Assembly: GCA_937922435.1 (NCBI GenBank)
Contig: CAKZVT010000019.1
Location: 1-64,000 of the forward strand
Source of the DNA: an uncultured Prevotella sp.
GTDB lineage: Bacteria > Bacteroidota > Bacteroidia > Bacteroidales > Bacteroidaceae
DNA: 64,000 bases
Reading direction: 5' to 3'
Shown here: positions 40,904 through 49,375 of the stretch, piece after piece
Layout of the letters: every line of letters begins with the position of its first letter
How positions within the stretch are numbered: position 1 is the stretch's first letter
Program-made: the position numbers and the translations under genes
The notes under the pieces: model-generated
The model's input: only the letters and a program-made list of their open reading frames with translations
Told to the model about the DNA's origin: nothing
Database searches by the model: none

Positions 40904-42799
40904 ATGGAACCATTAAAGCATGAATGTGGAATTGCAATGGTGAGACTTCTGAAACCATTGGAGTACTATCAGCAGAAATACGGAACTTGGATGTTTGGGC
41001 TGAACAAGCTTTATTTGATGATGGAAAAGCAGCATAACAGGGGACAGGAAGGCGCAGGCATGGCTTGTGTCAATCTTGATGCTGTACCAGGTTCAGAGTA
41101 TATGTTTAGGGAGCGTGCCGAAGGTTCCAATGCCATAACAGAGATTTTTGGCAATGTGCAAAAGAATTTCAAGGGATTAACCCAAGCACAGTTGTCGGAT
41201 GTGGATTTTGCCAAGAAGAATTTGCCTTTTGCAGGAGAACTTTATATGGGGCATCTTCGTTATTCCACTACAGGCAAGAGCGGACTTTCTTATGTCCATC
41301 CATTTTTGCGGAGAAATAATTGGCGAGCTAAGAATTTGTGCCTGTGTGGAAATTTCAACATGACTAATATAGATGAAATATTTGATAAACTTGTAAAACA
41401 AGGGCAATCGCCGAGAATATATAGTGATAGTTATATTACCCTTGAATTCATGGGGCACAGGCTCGACCGCGAGGTAGAGCGTAATTATGTTGAAGGTAAA
41501 AACCGTGGGTTGAAAGACCAAGACATAACCAGTTATATCGAAAACAATATAAAGATGAGCAATGTGCTCAAATCTACAATGACAGATTTCGATGGAGGTT
41601 ATGTTATGTGTGGAATAACAGGCAGTGGTGAGATGTTTTCTATGCGTGACCCATGGGGGATACGTCCGGCATTTTGGTATAAAAATGACGAGATGGTGGT
41701 AGTTGCCAGTGAGCGCCCTGTGTTGCAGACTACATTTGATTTAGAATGTGATGATGTTCAGGAATTAGCTCCAGGCTGTGCATTGATAGTAAATAAAAAT
41801 TGTGAAACTGCGGTAGAGCGTATACTTGACCAAAGAGGTGATTGTAAATGTTCTTTTGAACGTATTTATTTCAGTCGCGGTTCAGACCGGGATATATATA
41901 AAGAACGTAAGAAATTAGGAGAGCAGCTGACGGATTCTATACTCCAAGCGGTTGATTATGATACTGAACATACTGTGTTCTCGTTTATTCCCAATACTGC
42001 AGAAGTCGCTTTTTACGGAATGCTTGGCGGTTTCAAGCGTTATATAAACGAGCAGAAAATCAACCTGATAATGAATATGGGCCACAAGCCTTCTTATGAA
42101 GAGCTTGAGCATTTGTTGCATCAGTATGTAAGAAGTGAGAAGGTCGCATGGAAGGACATCAAGCTGCGCACATTCATTACCGAAGGAGCTTCGCGTAATG
42201 ACTTGGCATCCCATGTTTACGATGTTACTTACGAGTCGTTGGAACCTTATAAGGACAACCTTGTCATAATTGACGACAGTATAGTGCGCGGTACTACATT
42301 GAAAGAAAGTATATTGAAGATACTTGACCGCCTGCACCCTAAGAAGATAGTCATAGTAAGCAGTTCGCCTCAGATTCGTTATCCTGATTATTACGGTATA
42401 GACATGCCAAGCCTTGAAGAGTTTTGTGTGTTCCGGGCCACTATAGAATTGTTGAAGGACCGTGGCATGTATCAGTTGATTGAAGACACTTACAATAGGT
42501 GTAAGGAGGAACTTAAGAAGCCCAAGGCGGAGATGAAGAACTGTGTACGTGATGTATACAAACCGTTTACGGTAAACGAGATAAACGAGAAAATCATAGA
42601 GATGCTCCGTCCTGAAGGCATGACTACTCCAGTAGAATTGGTTTACCAGTCGATAGAAGGTCTGCACGAGGCCATACCAGACCATAAAGGGGATTGGTAC
42701 TTTACGGGCAATTATCCCACGCCTGGCGGTGTGAAGCTTGTCAATCAGGCGTTTATCAGGTATGTGGAGAAGGTTTATCAGTTTGAACAGAAATTTTAG
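40904..42799 (+). CDS. Amidophosphoribosyltransferase-like protein (long form)
   Basis: The protein has a class II glutamine amidotransferase half (Cys8 in KHECGIAMVRL; NRGQEGAGMACV; GHLRYSTTGKS) and a phosphoribosyltransferase half with the PRPP loop LVIIDDSIVRGTTLKESI. This is the PurF architecture, the first step of purine synthesis, but at 631 residues it is about 130 longer than usual PurF, with extra sequence between the halves and at the C-terminus. Whether it is the main PurF or a paralogue with another role cannot be told here. It lies between glmS and carA and ends in a terminator. Confidence 0.85.
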   Translation: MEPLKHECGIAMVRLLKPLEYYQQKYGTWMFGLNKLYLMMEKQHNRGQEGAGMACVNLDAVPGSEYMFRERAEGSNAITEIFGNVQKNFKGLTQAQLSDVDFAKKNLPFAGELYMGHLRYSTTGKSGLSYVHPFLRRNNWRAKNLCLCGNFNMTNIDEIFDKLVKQGQSPRIYSDSYITLEFMGHRLDREVERNYVEGKNRGLKDQDITSYIENNIKMSNVLKSTMTDFDGGYVMCGITGSGEMFSMRDPWGIRPAFWYKNDEMVVVASERPVLQTTFDLECDDVQELAPGCALIVNKNCETAVERILDQRGDCKCSFERIYFSRGSDRDIYKERKKLGEQLTDSILQAVDYDTEHTVFSFIPNTAEVAFYGMLGGFKRYINEQKINLIMNMGHKPSYEELEHLLHQYVRSEKVAWKDIKLRTFITEGASRNDLASHVYDVTYESLEPYKDNLVIIDDSIVRGTTLKESILKILDRLHPKKIVIVSSSPQIRYPDYYGIDMPSLEEFCVFRATIELLKDRGMYQLIEDTYNRCKEELKKPKAEMKNCVRDVYKPFTVNEINEKIIEMLRPEGMTTPVELVYQSIEGLHEAIPDHKGDWYFTGNYPTPGGVKLVNQAFIRYVEKVYQFEQKF

Positions 42800-42813
42800 C
42801 AATGTCAAAATAG

Positions 42814-42855
42814 AAGCCCACGGCAGGCACTTGTGCCGTCCTTGGGCTTTTTTAT
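42814..42855 (+). terminator. Terminator of the purF-like gene
   Basis: AAGCCCA/TGGGCTT (42814-42820 and 42843-42849) with an inner CGGCA/TGCCG, followed by a T-run to 42853. Confidence 0.8.
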
Positions 42856-42930
42856 GGCAGCATAGGGCTTTAAGGCAAATGCCTTTTAGCTTTGGTTTAT
42901 AAAAATACACATTCATTAAGCACGACAGAA

Positions 42931-44007
42931 ATGAGAAACGTAACTTTAGAACTTGAAGACGGAACAAAGTTTCATGGAAAGTCCTTTGGGTATGACAGTC
43001 CAGTGGCTGGCGAAGTGGTGTTCAACACAGCTATGATGGGATATCCCGAGAGTCTTACCGACCCATCTTATGCTGGCCAGCTGATGGTGTTGACTTATCC
43101 GCTTGTTGGCAATTATGGTGTGCCTCCGTTTACTGTAGAGCCTGACGGCATAGCCACATTCATGGAAAGTGACAAGATTTATGCCTCAGCCATAATCGTA
43201 GCCGATTACAGCGAGCAGTATAGCCATTGGAATGCAGTTGAAAGTCTGGCAGACTGGTTGAAACGTGAACATGTGCCAGGGGTTACAGGCATTGATACTC
43301 GTGAACTAACTAAGGTTCTGCGTGAACACGGTGTTATGATGGGTAAGATTTTGTTCGACGACGAGCCGGACAATATTCCTATGGCTGATTATGAGGGTGT
43401 TAATTTTGTTGACCAGGTAAGTTGTAAGCAGATAATGCGTTATAACGAAGGAGCAGGAAAGAAGGTCGTGCTTGTTGACTGCGGCGTGAAGAATAATATA
43501 ATAAGGTGTTTGGTTCATCGCGGAGTTGAAGTGATACGCGTTCCTTGGAACTACGATTATACCGATATGGATTTTGACGGATTGTTCTTGGCCAATGGCC
43601 CTGGCGACCCCGATATGTGTGAGGATGCCGTCAACGTGATACGCAAGCAGATGAATATCTCGACAAAGCCTATTTGTGGTATCTGTATGGGTAATCAGTT
43701 GTTGGCAAAGGCTGGTGGCGCTAAGATATACAAGTTGAAATATGGCCATCGTTCTCACAATCAGCCCGTGCGCCTTGTCGGTACAGAGCGTTGCTACGTG
43801 ACGAGCCAGAACCACGGATATGCCGTTGACGCTTCAACTCTTGGAAATGATTGGGAAGAGTTGTTCGTAAACATGAACGACGGCAGTAATGAGGGTATTC
43901 GTCATAAGGTAAATCCTTGGTTCTCAAGTCAGTTCCATCCCGAGGCATGCTCTGGCCCTGTTGATACGGAATTTATGTTCGACAAGTTTGTCGATGCTCT
44001 GAAGTAA
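42931..44007 (+). CDS. carA: Carbamoyl-phosphate synthase small subunit
   Basis: CarA releases ammonia from glutamine for CarB. The 358 residues comprise the N-terminal CarA domain (LEDGTKFHGKSFGY, FNTAMMGYPESLTDPSYAGQ) and a class I amidotransferase domain with the nucleophile Cys in PICGICMGNQLLAK and the His-Glu pair in SQFHPEA. The usual GHQ after the Cys loop reads GNQ here. The ATG at 42931 is preferred over an upstream in-frame ATG at 42892. A -7 box TAGCTTTG lies at 42887-42894. carB follows after 51 nt. Confidence 0.96.
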   Translation: MRNVTLELEDGTKFHGKSFGYDSPVAGEVVFNTAMMGYPESLTDPSYAGQLMVLTYPLVGNYGVPPFTVEPDGIATFMESDKIYASAIIVADYSEQYSHWNAVESLADWLKREHVPGVTGIDTRELTKVLREHGVMMGKILFDDEPDNIPMADYEGVNFVDQVSCKQIMRYNEGAGKKVVLVDCGVKNNIIRCLVHRGVEVIRVPWNYDYTDMDFDGLFLANGPGDPDMCEDAVNVIRKQMNISTKPICGICMGNQLLAKAGGAKIYKLKYGHRSHNQPVRLVGTERCYVTSQNHGYAVDASTLGNDWEELFVNMNDGSNEGIRHKVNPWFSSQFHPEACSGPVDTEFMFDKFVDALK

Positions 44008-44058
44008 TCGTTTCTTGTTAAAAAATCCATTATAAGGCAAACCCCTAAATTTTTTGAA

Positions 44059-47000
44059 ATGAAATATAACGATATAAAGAAAGTGTTGCTTCTTGGTTCG
44101 GGAGCATTGAAGATAGGCGAGGCCGGCGAATTTGATTATTCTGGTTCGCAGGCGTTGAAAGCATTGAGGGAAGAAGGGATTGAGACTGTGCTTATTAATC
44201 CTAATATTGCCACGGTGCAGACATCTGAAGGCGTGGCCGACCAAATATACTTCCTTCCTGTACAGCCGTATTTCGTAGAGCGTGTAATCGAGAAGGAACG
44301 CCCGGACGGCATACTCTTGTCGTTTGGAGGGCAAACCGCTCTTAATTGTGGTGTCGAACTATACAAAAGCGGTGTGCTTGAAAAATACGGCGTCCGTGTG
44401 CTTGGTACGCCTGTACAGGCCATAATGGATACCGAAGACCGCGAGTTGTTTGTCGAGCGTCTTAACGAGATTGATGTAAAGACAATCAAGAGCGAGGCGT
44501 GTGAGAATATCGAGCAGGCACGCAAGGCTGCTGCGGAATTGGGCTATCCCGTAATCATCCGTGCAGCTTATGCCTTGGGTGGCCTTGGCAGTGGTTTCTG
44601 TGACAACGAGGAAGAGCTTGACCGCTTGGCTGAAAAAGCCTTTTCGTTCTCTCCGCAGGTATTGGTCGAGAAGAGCTTGAAAGGTTGGAAGGAAATAGAG
44701 TACGAGGTGGTGCGTGACCGTTATGACAATTGCATAACTGTATGTAACATGGAGAACTTTGACCCTCTCGGCATCCACACTGGTGAGAGTATCGTTATCG
44801 CTCCGTCGCAGACTCTTACAAACAGCGAGTATCATAAGCTCCGTGCATTGTCAATCAAAATCATACGCCATATCGGAATTGTAGGTGAGTGCAACGTGCA
44901 GTACGCTTTCGACCCGAAGAGCGAGGACTACCGCGTCATTGAGGTCAACGCCCGTTTGAGCCGCAGTTCGGCTCTCGCTTCAAAAGCTACAGGCTATCCG
45001 CTTGCATTCGTTGCCGCCAAGCTCGGCTTGGGCTATGGCCTGTTTGAGCTGAAGAACTCTGTCACGAAAACCACGAGCGCATTCTTTGAACCGGCATTGG
45101 ATTATGTCGTATGTAAAATTCCGCGTTGGGACTTGAGCAAGTTCCGTGGGGTTGACCGTGAGCTTGGTTCTTCGATGAAGTCTGTCGGCGAAGTGATGGC
45201 TATAGGGCGCAACTTCGAGGAAGCCATACAGAAGGGCTTGCGAATGATAGGGCAGGGAATGCACGGTTTTGTTGAAAACAAGGAACTTGAAATCGCCGAC
45301 ATCGACGAGGCACTGCGCGACCCGACGGACAATCGCATATTCGTTATCTCAAAGGCCATGCACCGTGGTTATACCATAGACCAAATCCACGAGCTGACGA
45401 AGATAGACAAGTGGTTCCTTTACAAGTTGCAGCATATTATTGACATTGACGAGGCGTTGAAGCGTTGCAAGAGTGTCAACGTGCTTGGCAAGGACTTGCT
45501 GCGCACGGCTAAGGTTTACGGTTTTACCGATTTCCAGATAGCCCGTGCCGTCGGTCTTGAAAACGAACTTGGCAATATGACCAAGGCCGGCCTTGTAATA
45601 CGCCAGTTGCGCAAGAATTATGGAATATTGCCAGTTGTAAAGCAAATCGATACGCTGGCGGCCGAGTATCCGGCGCAGACAAACTATCTGTATGTGACTT
45701 ACGCTGGTGTGAAGAGCGACATCAACTTTGAGCGTGACAAGCGTTCCATCATTGTGCTTGGCTCTGGTGCTTACAGGATAGGTAGCTCCGTAGAGTTTGA
45801 CTGGTGCGGTGTGCAGGCTCTCAATACCATACGCAAGCAGGGCTGGCGTTCGGTCATGATAAACTATAATCCTGAGACAGTTTCCACGGATTATGACATG
45901 TGCGACCGTCTGTATTTCGACGAACTTACATTCGAGCGTGTCATGGATATAATCGACCTTGAATGTCCGCATGGTGTAATTGTTTCTACAGGAGGACAAA
46001 TTCCCAATAATCTGGCTATGCGCCTTGACGCGCAGAATGTTCCTATTCTTGGCACGTCGGCCAAGGACATCGACAATGCCGAGGACCGTGCAAAGTTCTC
46101 GTCGATGCTTGGACGCAACGGCATAGACCAGCCGGAGTGGAGCGCGTTGACGTCAATGGACGACATTCAGAAGTTTATCGACCGTGTAGGCTTCCCTGTT
46201 CTTGTACGTCCGTCATACGTGCTGTCAGGAGCGGCAATGAACGTATGTTCCAACAATGACGAGTTGGTGCGCTTCCTTAAATTGGCGGCCAATGTATCAG
46301 AAGACCACCCTGTTGTTGTAAGTCAGTTTATAGAGCACGCCAAGGAAGTAGAAATGGATGCTGTTGCTCGTGACGGCGAAATCATAGCTTACGCCATAAG
46401 TGAACATATCGAGTTTGCCGGCGTTCATTCGGGTGATGCTACTATTCAGTTCCCACCGCAGAAACTATATTGTGAGACCATACGCCGTATCAAGCGCGTA
46501 AGCCGCAAGATAGCCCAGGAACTTCATATCAGCGGTCCGTTCAATATACAGTTCCTTGCCCGTGACAATGACATTAAGGTTATCGAGTGTAACCTGCGTG
46601 CTTCGCGCTCGTTCCCATTTGTCAGCAAGGTGCTGAAAATCAACCTTATAGAGCTTGCCACTAAAGTAATGCTTGGATTGCCTGTCGAGCGTCCGGACAA
46701 AGACTTGTTCGACCTTGATTACGTCGGAATAAAGGCCAGCCAGTTCTCATTCAACCGTTTGCAGAAGGCAGACCCGGTGCTCGGTGTCGACATGGCATCG
46801 ACGGGCGAGGTTGGTTGCCTTGGCGATGATACAAACACCGCGCTGCTTAAGAGCATGCTTTCCGTAGGCCAGCGCATCCCGGAGAAGAACATCCTGTTGT
46901 CGACTGGCGGTCCGAAGCAGAAGGCTGAAACGCTTGATGCCGCACGTCAGCTGGTAAAGAACGGTTACAAGATTTTTGCAACGGTCGGCAGTTCCAAGTT

Positions 47001-47289
47001 CCTAACGGAGAACGGAGTAGAGAACACCATGGTCTACTGGCCGTCTGATGCCGACAAGCATCCGCAGGCTCTTGATATGCTCCACCGCCATGAAATAGAC
47101 CTTGTGGTGAATATACCCAAAGACCTCACGGTGAGCGAGCTTTCAAACGGCTACAAGATACGCCGTGCGGCCATCGACCTTAACGTTCCACTCATTACAA
47201 ACAGTCGTCTTGCCTCGGCGTTCATCAACGCTTTCTGTCGCGTAAAACTTGACGACATCGACATCAAGTCGTGGAGCGAGTACAAGTAA
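44059..47289 (+). CDS. carB: Carbamoyl-phosphate synthase large subunit
   Basis: CarB makes carbamoyl phosphate from bicarbonate, ammonia and two ATP for pyrimidine and arginine synthesis. The 1076 residues contain the two homologous ATP-grasp halves (VLLLGSGALKIGEAGEFDYS and IIVLGSGAYRIGSSVEFDWC at the start of each), the PSQTLTNSEYHKLR and VVVSQFIEHAKEVEMDAVAR blocks and a C-terminal MGS-like allosteric domain (LLSTGGPKQKAETLDAARQL). The length is normal. A long hairpin terminator follows. Confidence 0.97.
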   Translation: MKYNDIKKVLLLGSGALKIGEAGEFDYSGSQALKALREEGIETVLINPNIATVQTSEGVADQIYFLPVQPYFVERVIEKERPDGILLSFGGQTALNCGVELYKSGVLEKYGVRVLGTPVQAIMDTEDRELFVERLNEIDVKTIKSEACENIEQARKAAAELGYPVIIRAAYALGGLGSGFCDNEEELDRLAEKAFSFSPQVLVEKSLKGWKEIEYEVVRDRYDNCITVCNMENFDPLGIHTGESIVIAPSQTLTNSEYHKLRALSIKIIRHIGIVGECNVQYAFDPKSEDYRVIEVNARLSRSSALASKATGYPLAFVAAKLGLGYGLFELKNSVTKTTSAFFEPALDYVVCKIPRWDLSKFRGVDRELGSSMKSVGEVMAIGRNFEEAIQKGLRMIGQGMHGFVENKELEIADIDEALRDPTDNRIFVISKAMHRGYTIDQIHELTKIDKWFLYKLQHIIDIDEALKRCKSVNVLGKDLLRTAKVYGFTDFQIARAVGLENELGNMTKAGLVIRQLRKNYGILPVVKQIDTLAAEYPAQTNYLYVTYAGVKSDINFERDKRSIIVLGSGAYRIGSSVEFDWCGVQALNTIRKQGWRSVMINYNPETVSTDYDMCDRLYFDELTFERVMDIIDLECPHGVIVSTGGQIPNNLAMRLDAQNVPILGTSAKDIDNAEDRAKFSSMLGRNGIDQPEWSALTSMDDIQKFIDRVGFPVLVRPSYVLSGAAMNVCSNNDELVRFLKLAANVSEDHPVVVSQFIEHAKEVEMDAVARDGEIIAYAISEHIEFAGVHSGDATIQFPPQKLYCETIRRIKRVSRKIAQELHISGPFNIQFLARDNDIKVIECNLRASRSFPFVSKVLKINLIELATKVMLGLPVERPDKDLFDLDYVGIKASQFSFNRLQKADPVLGVDMASTGEVGCLGDDTNTALLKSMLSVGQRIPEKNILLSTGGPKQKAETLDAARQLVKNGYKIFATVGSSKFLTENGVENTMVYWPSDADKHPQALDMLHRHEIDLVVNIPKDLTVSELSNGYKIRRAAIDLNVPLITNSRLASAFINAFCRVKLDDIDIKSWSEYK

Positions 47290-47318
47290 TCGGGTGTTTT
47301 AAATATTGAAATAACGGT

Positions 47319-47384
47319 AAAGAGTTGAAGATGAACGCCTTGTCTGCTAAGGCAGGCAATGTCAGTCGTCTTCAGCTCTTTTAA
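47319..47384 (+). terminator. carB terminator
   Basis: AAAGAGTTGAAGATGA (47319-47334) pairs with TCGTCTTCAGCTCTTT (47366-47381) using two G-T pairs; an inner GCCTT/AAGGC stem (47337-47341, 47349-47353) extends it. Confidence 0.7.
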
Positions 47385-47398
47385 AATCTGTACATTTG

Positions 47399-48193
47399 GT
47401 GAATACAGTACGACCAAAAAAAAATCTTGGACAGCACTTCTTGGTAGACCTTGGAATTGCCAAGGCTATAGCCGATACAGTTGACGCTTGTCCTGATATA
47501 CCTGTGCTTGAGGTTGGCCCCGGCATGGGAGTCCTTACCCAGTACCTCATGCCGAAGGGACGGGAACTGAAAGTAGTGGAAATAGACAAAGAATCAGTAG
47601 CTTACCTTAACGAGAAGTATCCTGACCTGAAAAAGGACATTGTCAGTGGTGATTTCCTTCGGATGGATTTGTCCGAGCTTTTTGGAAACCGCAAATTTGT
47701 GCTTACAGGCAATTATCCTTATGACATATCTTCGCAGATATTCTTCAAGATGCTTGACAACAAGGAACTAATACCTTGTTGTACAGGCATGGTGCAGCGT
47801 GAAGTCGCATTGCGTATAGCATCTGCGCCTGGTACTAAGGCTTATGGCATATTGAGCGTATTGATACAGGCGTGGTATGATGTGGAATATCTGTTTACCG
47901 TCGATGAAGGCGTATTCAGCCCTCCGCCGAAGGTGAAGAGCGCGGTAATACGCATGACGCGCAATGGCGTTGAAGATTTGGGGTGCAGCTGGACGCTGTT
48001 CTGCCGTGTCGTCAAGGCTGTGTTCAACCAGCGCCGCAAAATGTTGCGTGTGTCGTTAAGGCAGCTCTTTCCCGACGTGAAAGCCCATTGCGGATTTTTC
48101 AGTGGCGATATGATGACGCTCCGCCCGGAGCAACTTTCCGTAAGCCAGTTTGTCAGTCTTACCAATATGGTGGAAAAAGAGATGGGCCAGTGA
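47399..48193 (+). CDS. rsmA: 16S rRNA dimethyladenosine transferase
   Basis: RsmA (KsgA) dimethylates two adjacent adenines near the 3' end of 16S rRNA. The 264 residues show KKNLGQHFLVD, the SAM motif VLEVGPGMGVLTQYL, and the catalytic NYPYDIS. I use GTG at 47399; a TTG just before it is in frame. Codons 8-10 form a run of nine A, a slip-prone tract right after the start. The phosphatase gene converges 20 nt downstream. Confidence 0.95.
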   Translation: MNTVRPKKNLGQHFLVDLGIAKAIADTVDACPDIPVLEVGPGMGVLTQYLMPKGRELKVVEIDKESVAYLNEKYPDLKKDIVSGDFLRMDLSELFGNRKFVLTGNYPYDISSQIFFKMLDNKELIPCCTGMVQREVALRIASAPGTKAYGILSVLIQAWYDVEYLFTVDEGVFSPPPKVKSAVIRMTRNGVEDLGCSWTLFCRVVKAVFNQRRKMLRVSLRQLFPDVKAHCGFFSGDMMTLRPEQLSVSQFVSLTNMVEKEMGQ

Positions 48194-48213
48194 TGTTTTA
48201 CTGATGCGCAATA

Positions 48214-48903
48214 TCAGTGTGGTAGTGGCGTTTCAGGCATTGTTTGGGAAAGTGGATTGATTACGGAAAGAATGTCATTTGGATTTTCCACGAATATTGT
48301 TCCGCCGTTTTTCACGAGGAAATACTTGTCCCTGAATCCCCACAGCACGCTGATGCACGGCAGACCGCAGTTGCGCGCCGTGGCTATGTCAACCTCGCTG
48401 TCGCCCACGTACACCGTGCTCTTCTTGTCAGCACCGAGCTTTTTCATGGCTTCGAACACGGTGTCGGGAGCAGGTTTTTTGCGTATGTCCGCGCTTTCGC
48501 CGATGGCAACGTTGATGTATTCGCCGAAAAAAGTACGGCAAAGATGCTCGGTGGCCTTGCAATACTTGTTGCTTACCACGGCCATCTGTTTGCCGCTGTT
48601 TTTCAGCGCGGCCAACATGTTCATTATGCCGGGGTAGGGGCGTGTGGTGTCGAGGCTGTGCTCAAGGTAGTGGTTAATGAACTCCTTGTACACGTTTTCA
48701 TACAATGGATTGTCAGTTCCGCCGGGAACGGCTCTTTCAATGAGTTTCCTTATACCGTTACCTACCATCATTCTCACCTCCTCCGTAGTGTGTTCTGCCA
48801 TTCCGTATGCACGCATGGCGTGGTTGGTGCTGGCCGTCAGGTCGTCGAGGGTGTACAGCAGGGTGCCGTCGAGGTCGAATATGTAAGTGTCAAACTGTCC
48901 CAT
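48214..48903 (-). CDS. HAD-family hydrolase, phosphoglycolate phosphatase-like
   Basis: The 229 residues have the HAD motifs: nucleophile Asp pair in YIFDLDGTLLYTLDDL, Thr/Ser in MAVVSNKYC, Lys in IRKKPAPDTVFEAM, and the acidic pair in VYVGDSEVDIATARNCGL. An alpha-helical cap of type C1 sits between motifs I and II. This is the Gph/PGP-like group; 2-phosphoglycolate is the likely substrate, but pyrophosphatase or other sugar-phosphate activity is equally possible. Confidence 0.88.
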   Translation of the reverse strand: MGQFDTYIFDLDGTLLYTLDDLTASTNHAMRAYGMAEHTTEEVRMMVGNGIRKLIERAVPGGTDNPLYENVYKEFINHYLEHSLDTTRPYPGIMNMLAALKNSGKQMAVVSNKYCKATEHLCRTFFGEYINVAIGESADIRKKPAPDTVFEAMKKLGADKKSTVYVGDSEVDIATARNCGLPCISVLWGFRDKYFLVKNGGTIFVENPNDILSVINPLSQTMPETPLPH

Positions 48904-49375
48904 GTTTATTTAGTTTTATGTTTATTATGGTGTGTCGCCCGCCATTGTTTACGGTTTGCAAAGTTACATCAAAATATTAAAAACAGGCAGATTAGGCTCT
49001 ATTATTATTCTTCCGTCATTCATGTGTGGGAGAATTTGTAAGCATACAAGTTCTGAAAGTAGGAGTTTGTTTATACGCAGGGCTTATTTTGGATGGGTTG
49101 CAAGCAAAATGGTTGAGGTTCCTTATAATATGAAAGGCCGTCTTTTGCAACGCAAAAGACCGTCTTTGATACGGCGAAATGTGGCCTTTCGCAATGCGTT
49201 TGGCGGTTGTTGTAATGGTTGGTGGAAGTGTGTCATGATGTAAGTTGCGACAAATCGTCATTATTCTTACATTTTTATTCGTTGGTTTCGCTTATGTTTT
49301 GTATCTTTGCCCAAGATAAGACGCGTTCATATAAGTGTGTGGCGCGGTGGTTGTTTGCTTGTAAATCAATTGATT
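48904..49375. other. Intergenic region between phosphatase and helicase genes
   Basis: This 472-base divergent region holds a double-hairpin repeat (49133-49207) and a -7 box TATCTTTG (49302-49309) for the helicase gene. No small gene is convincing. Confidence 0.6.
49133..49207. repeat. Intergenic double-hairpin repeat, copy at 49.1 kb
   Basis: Hairpin 1 pairs 49133-49148 with 49152-49167 (14 of 16, loop AAC; AAAGGCCGTCTTTTGC). Hairpin 2 is decayed but shares GGCCTTTCGC-aat-GCGTTTG with the second hairpin of the 29.5 kb copy. It lies between divergent genes. Confidence 0.75.

Noticed and set aside
47391..47398. TACATTTG as a promoter -7 box for rsmA
   Set aside because: The GTG start at 47399 would lie upstream of the RNA start, and no -33 element is at the right distance.
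10281..49207. CRISPR array
   Set aside because: The repeats are palindromic, diverged and kilobases apart, with no regular spacers and no cas genes.
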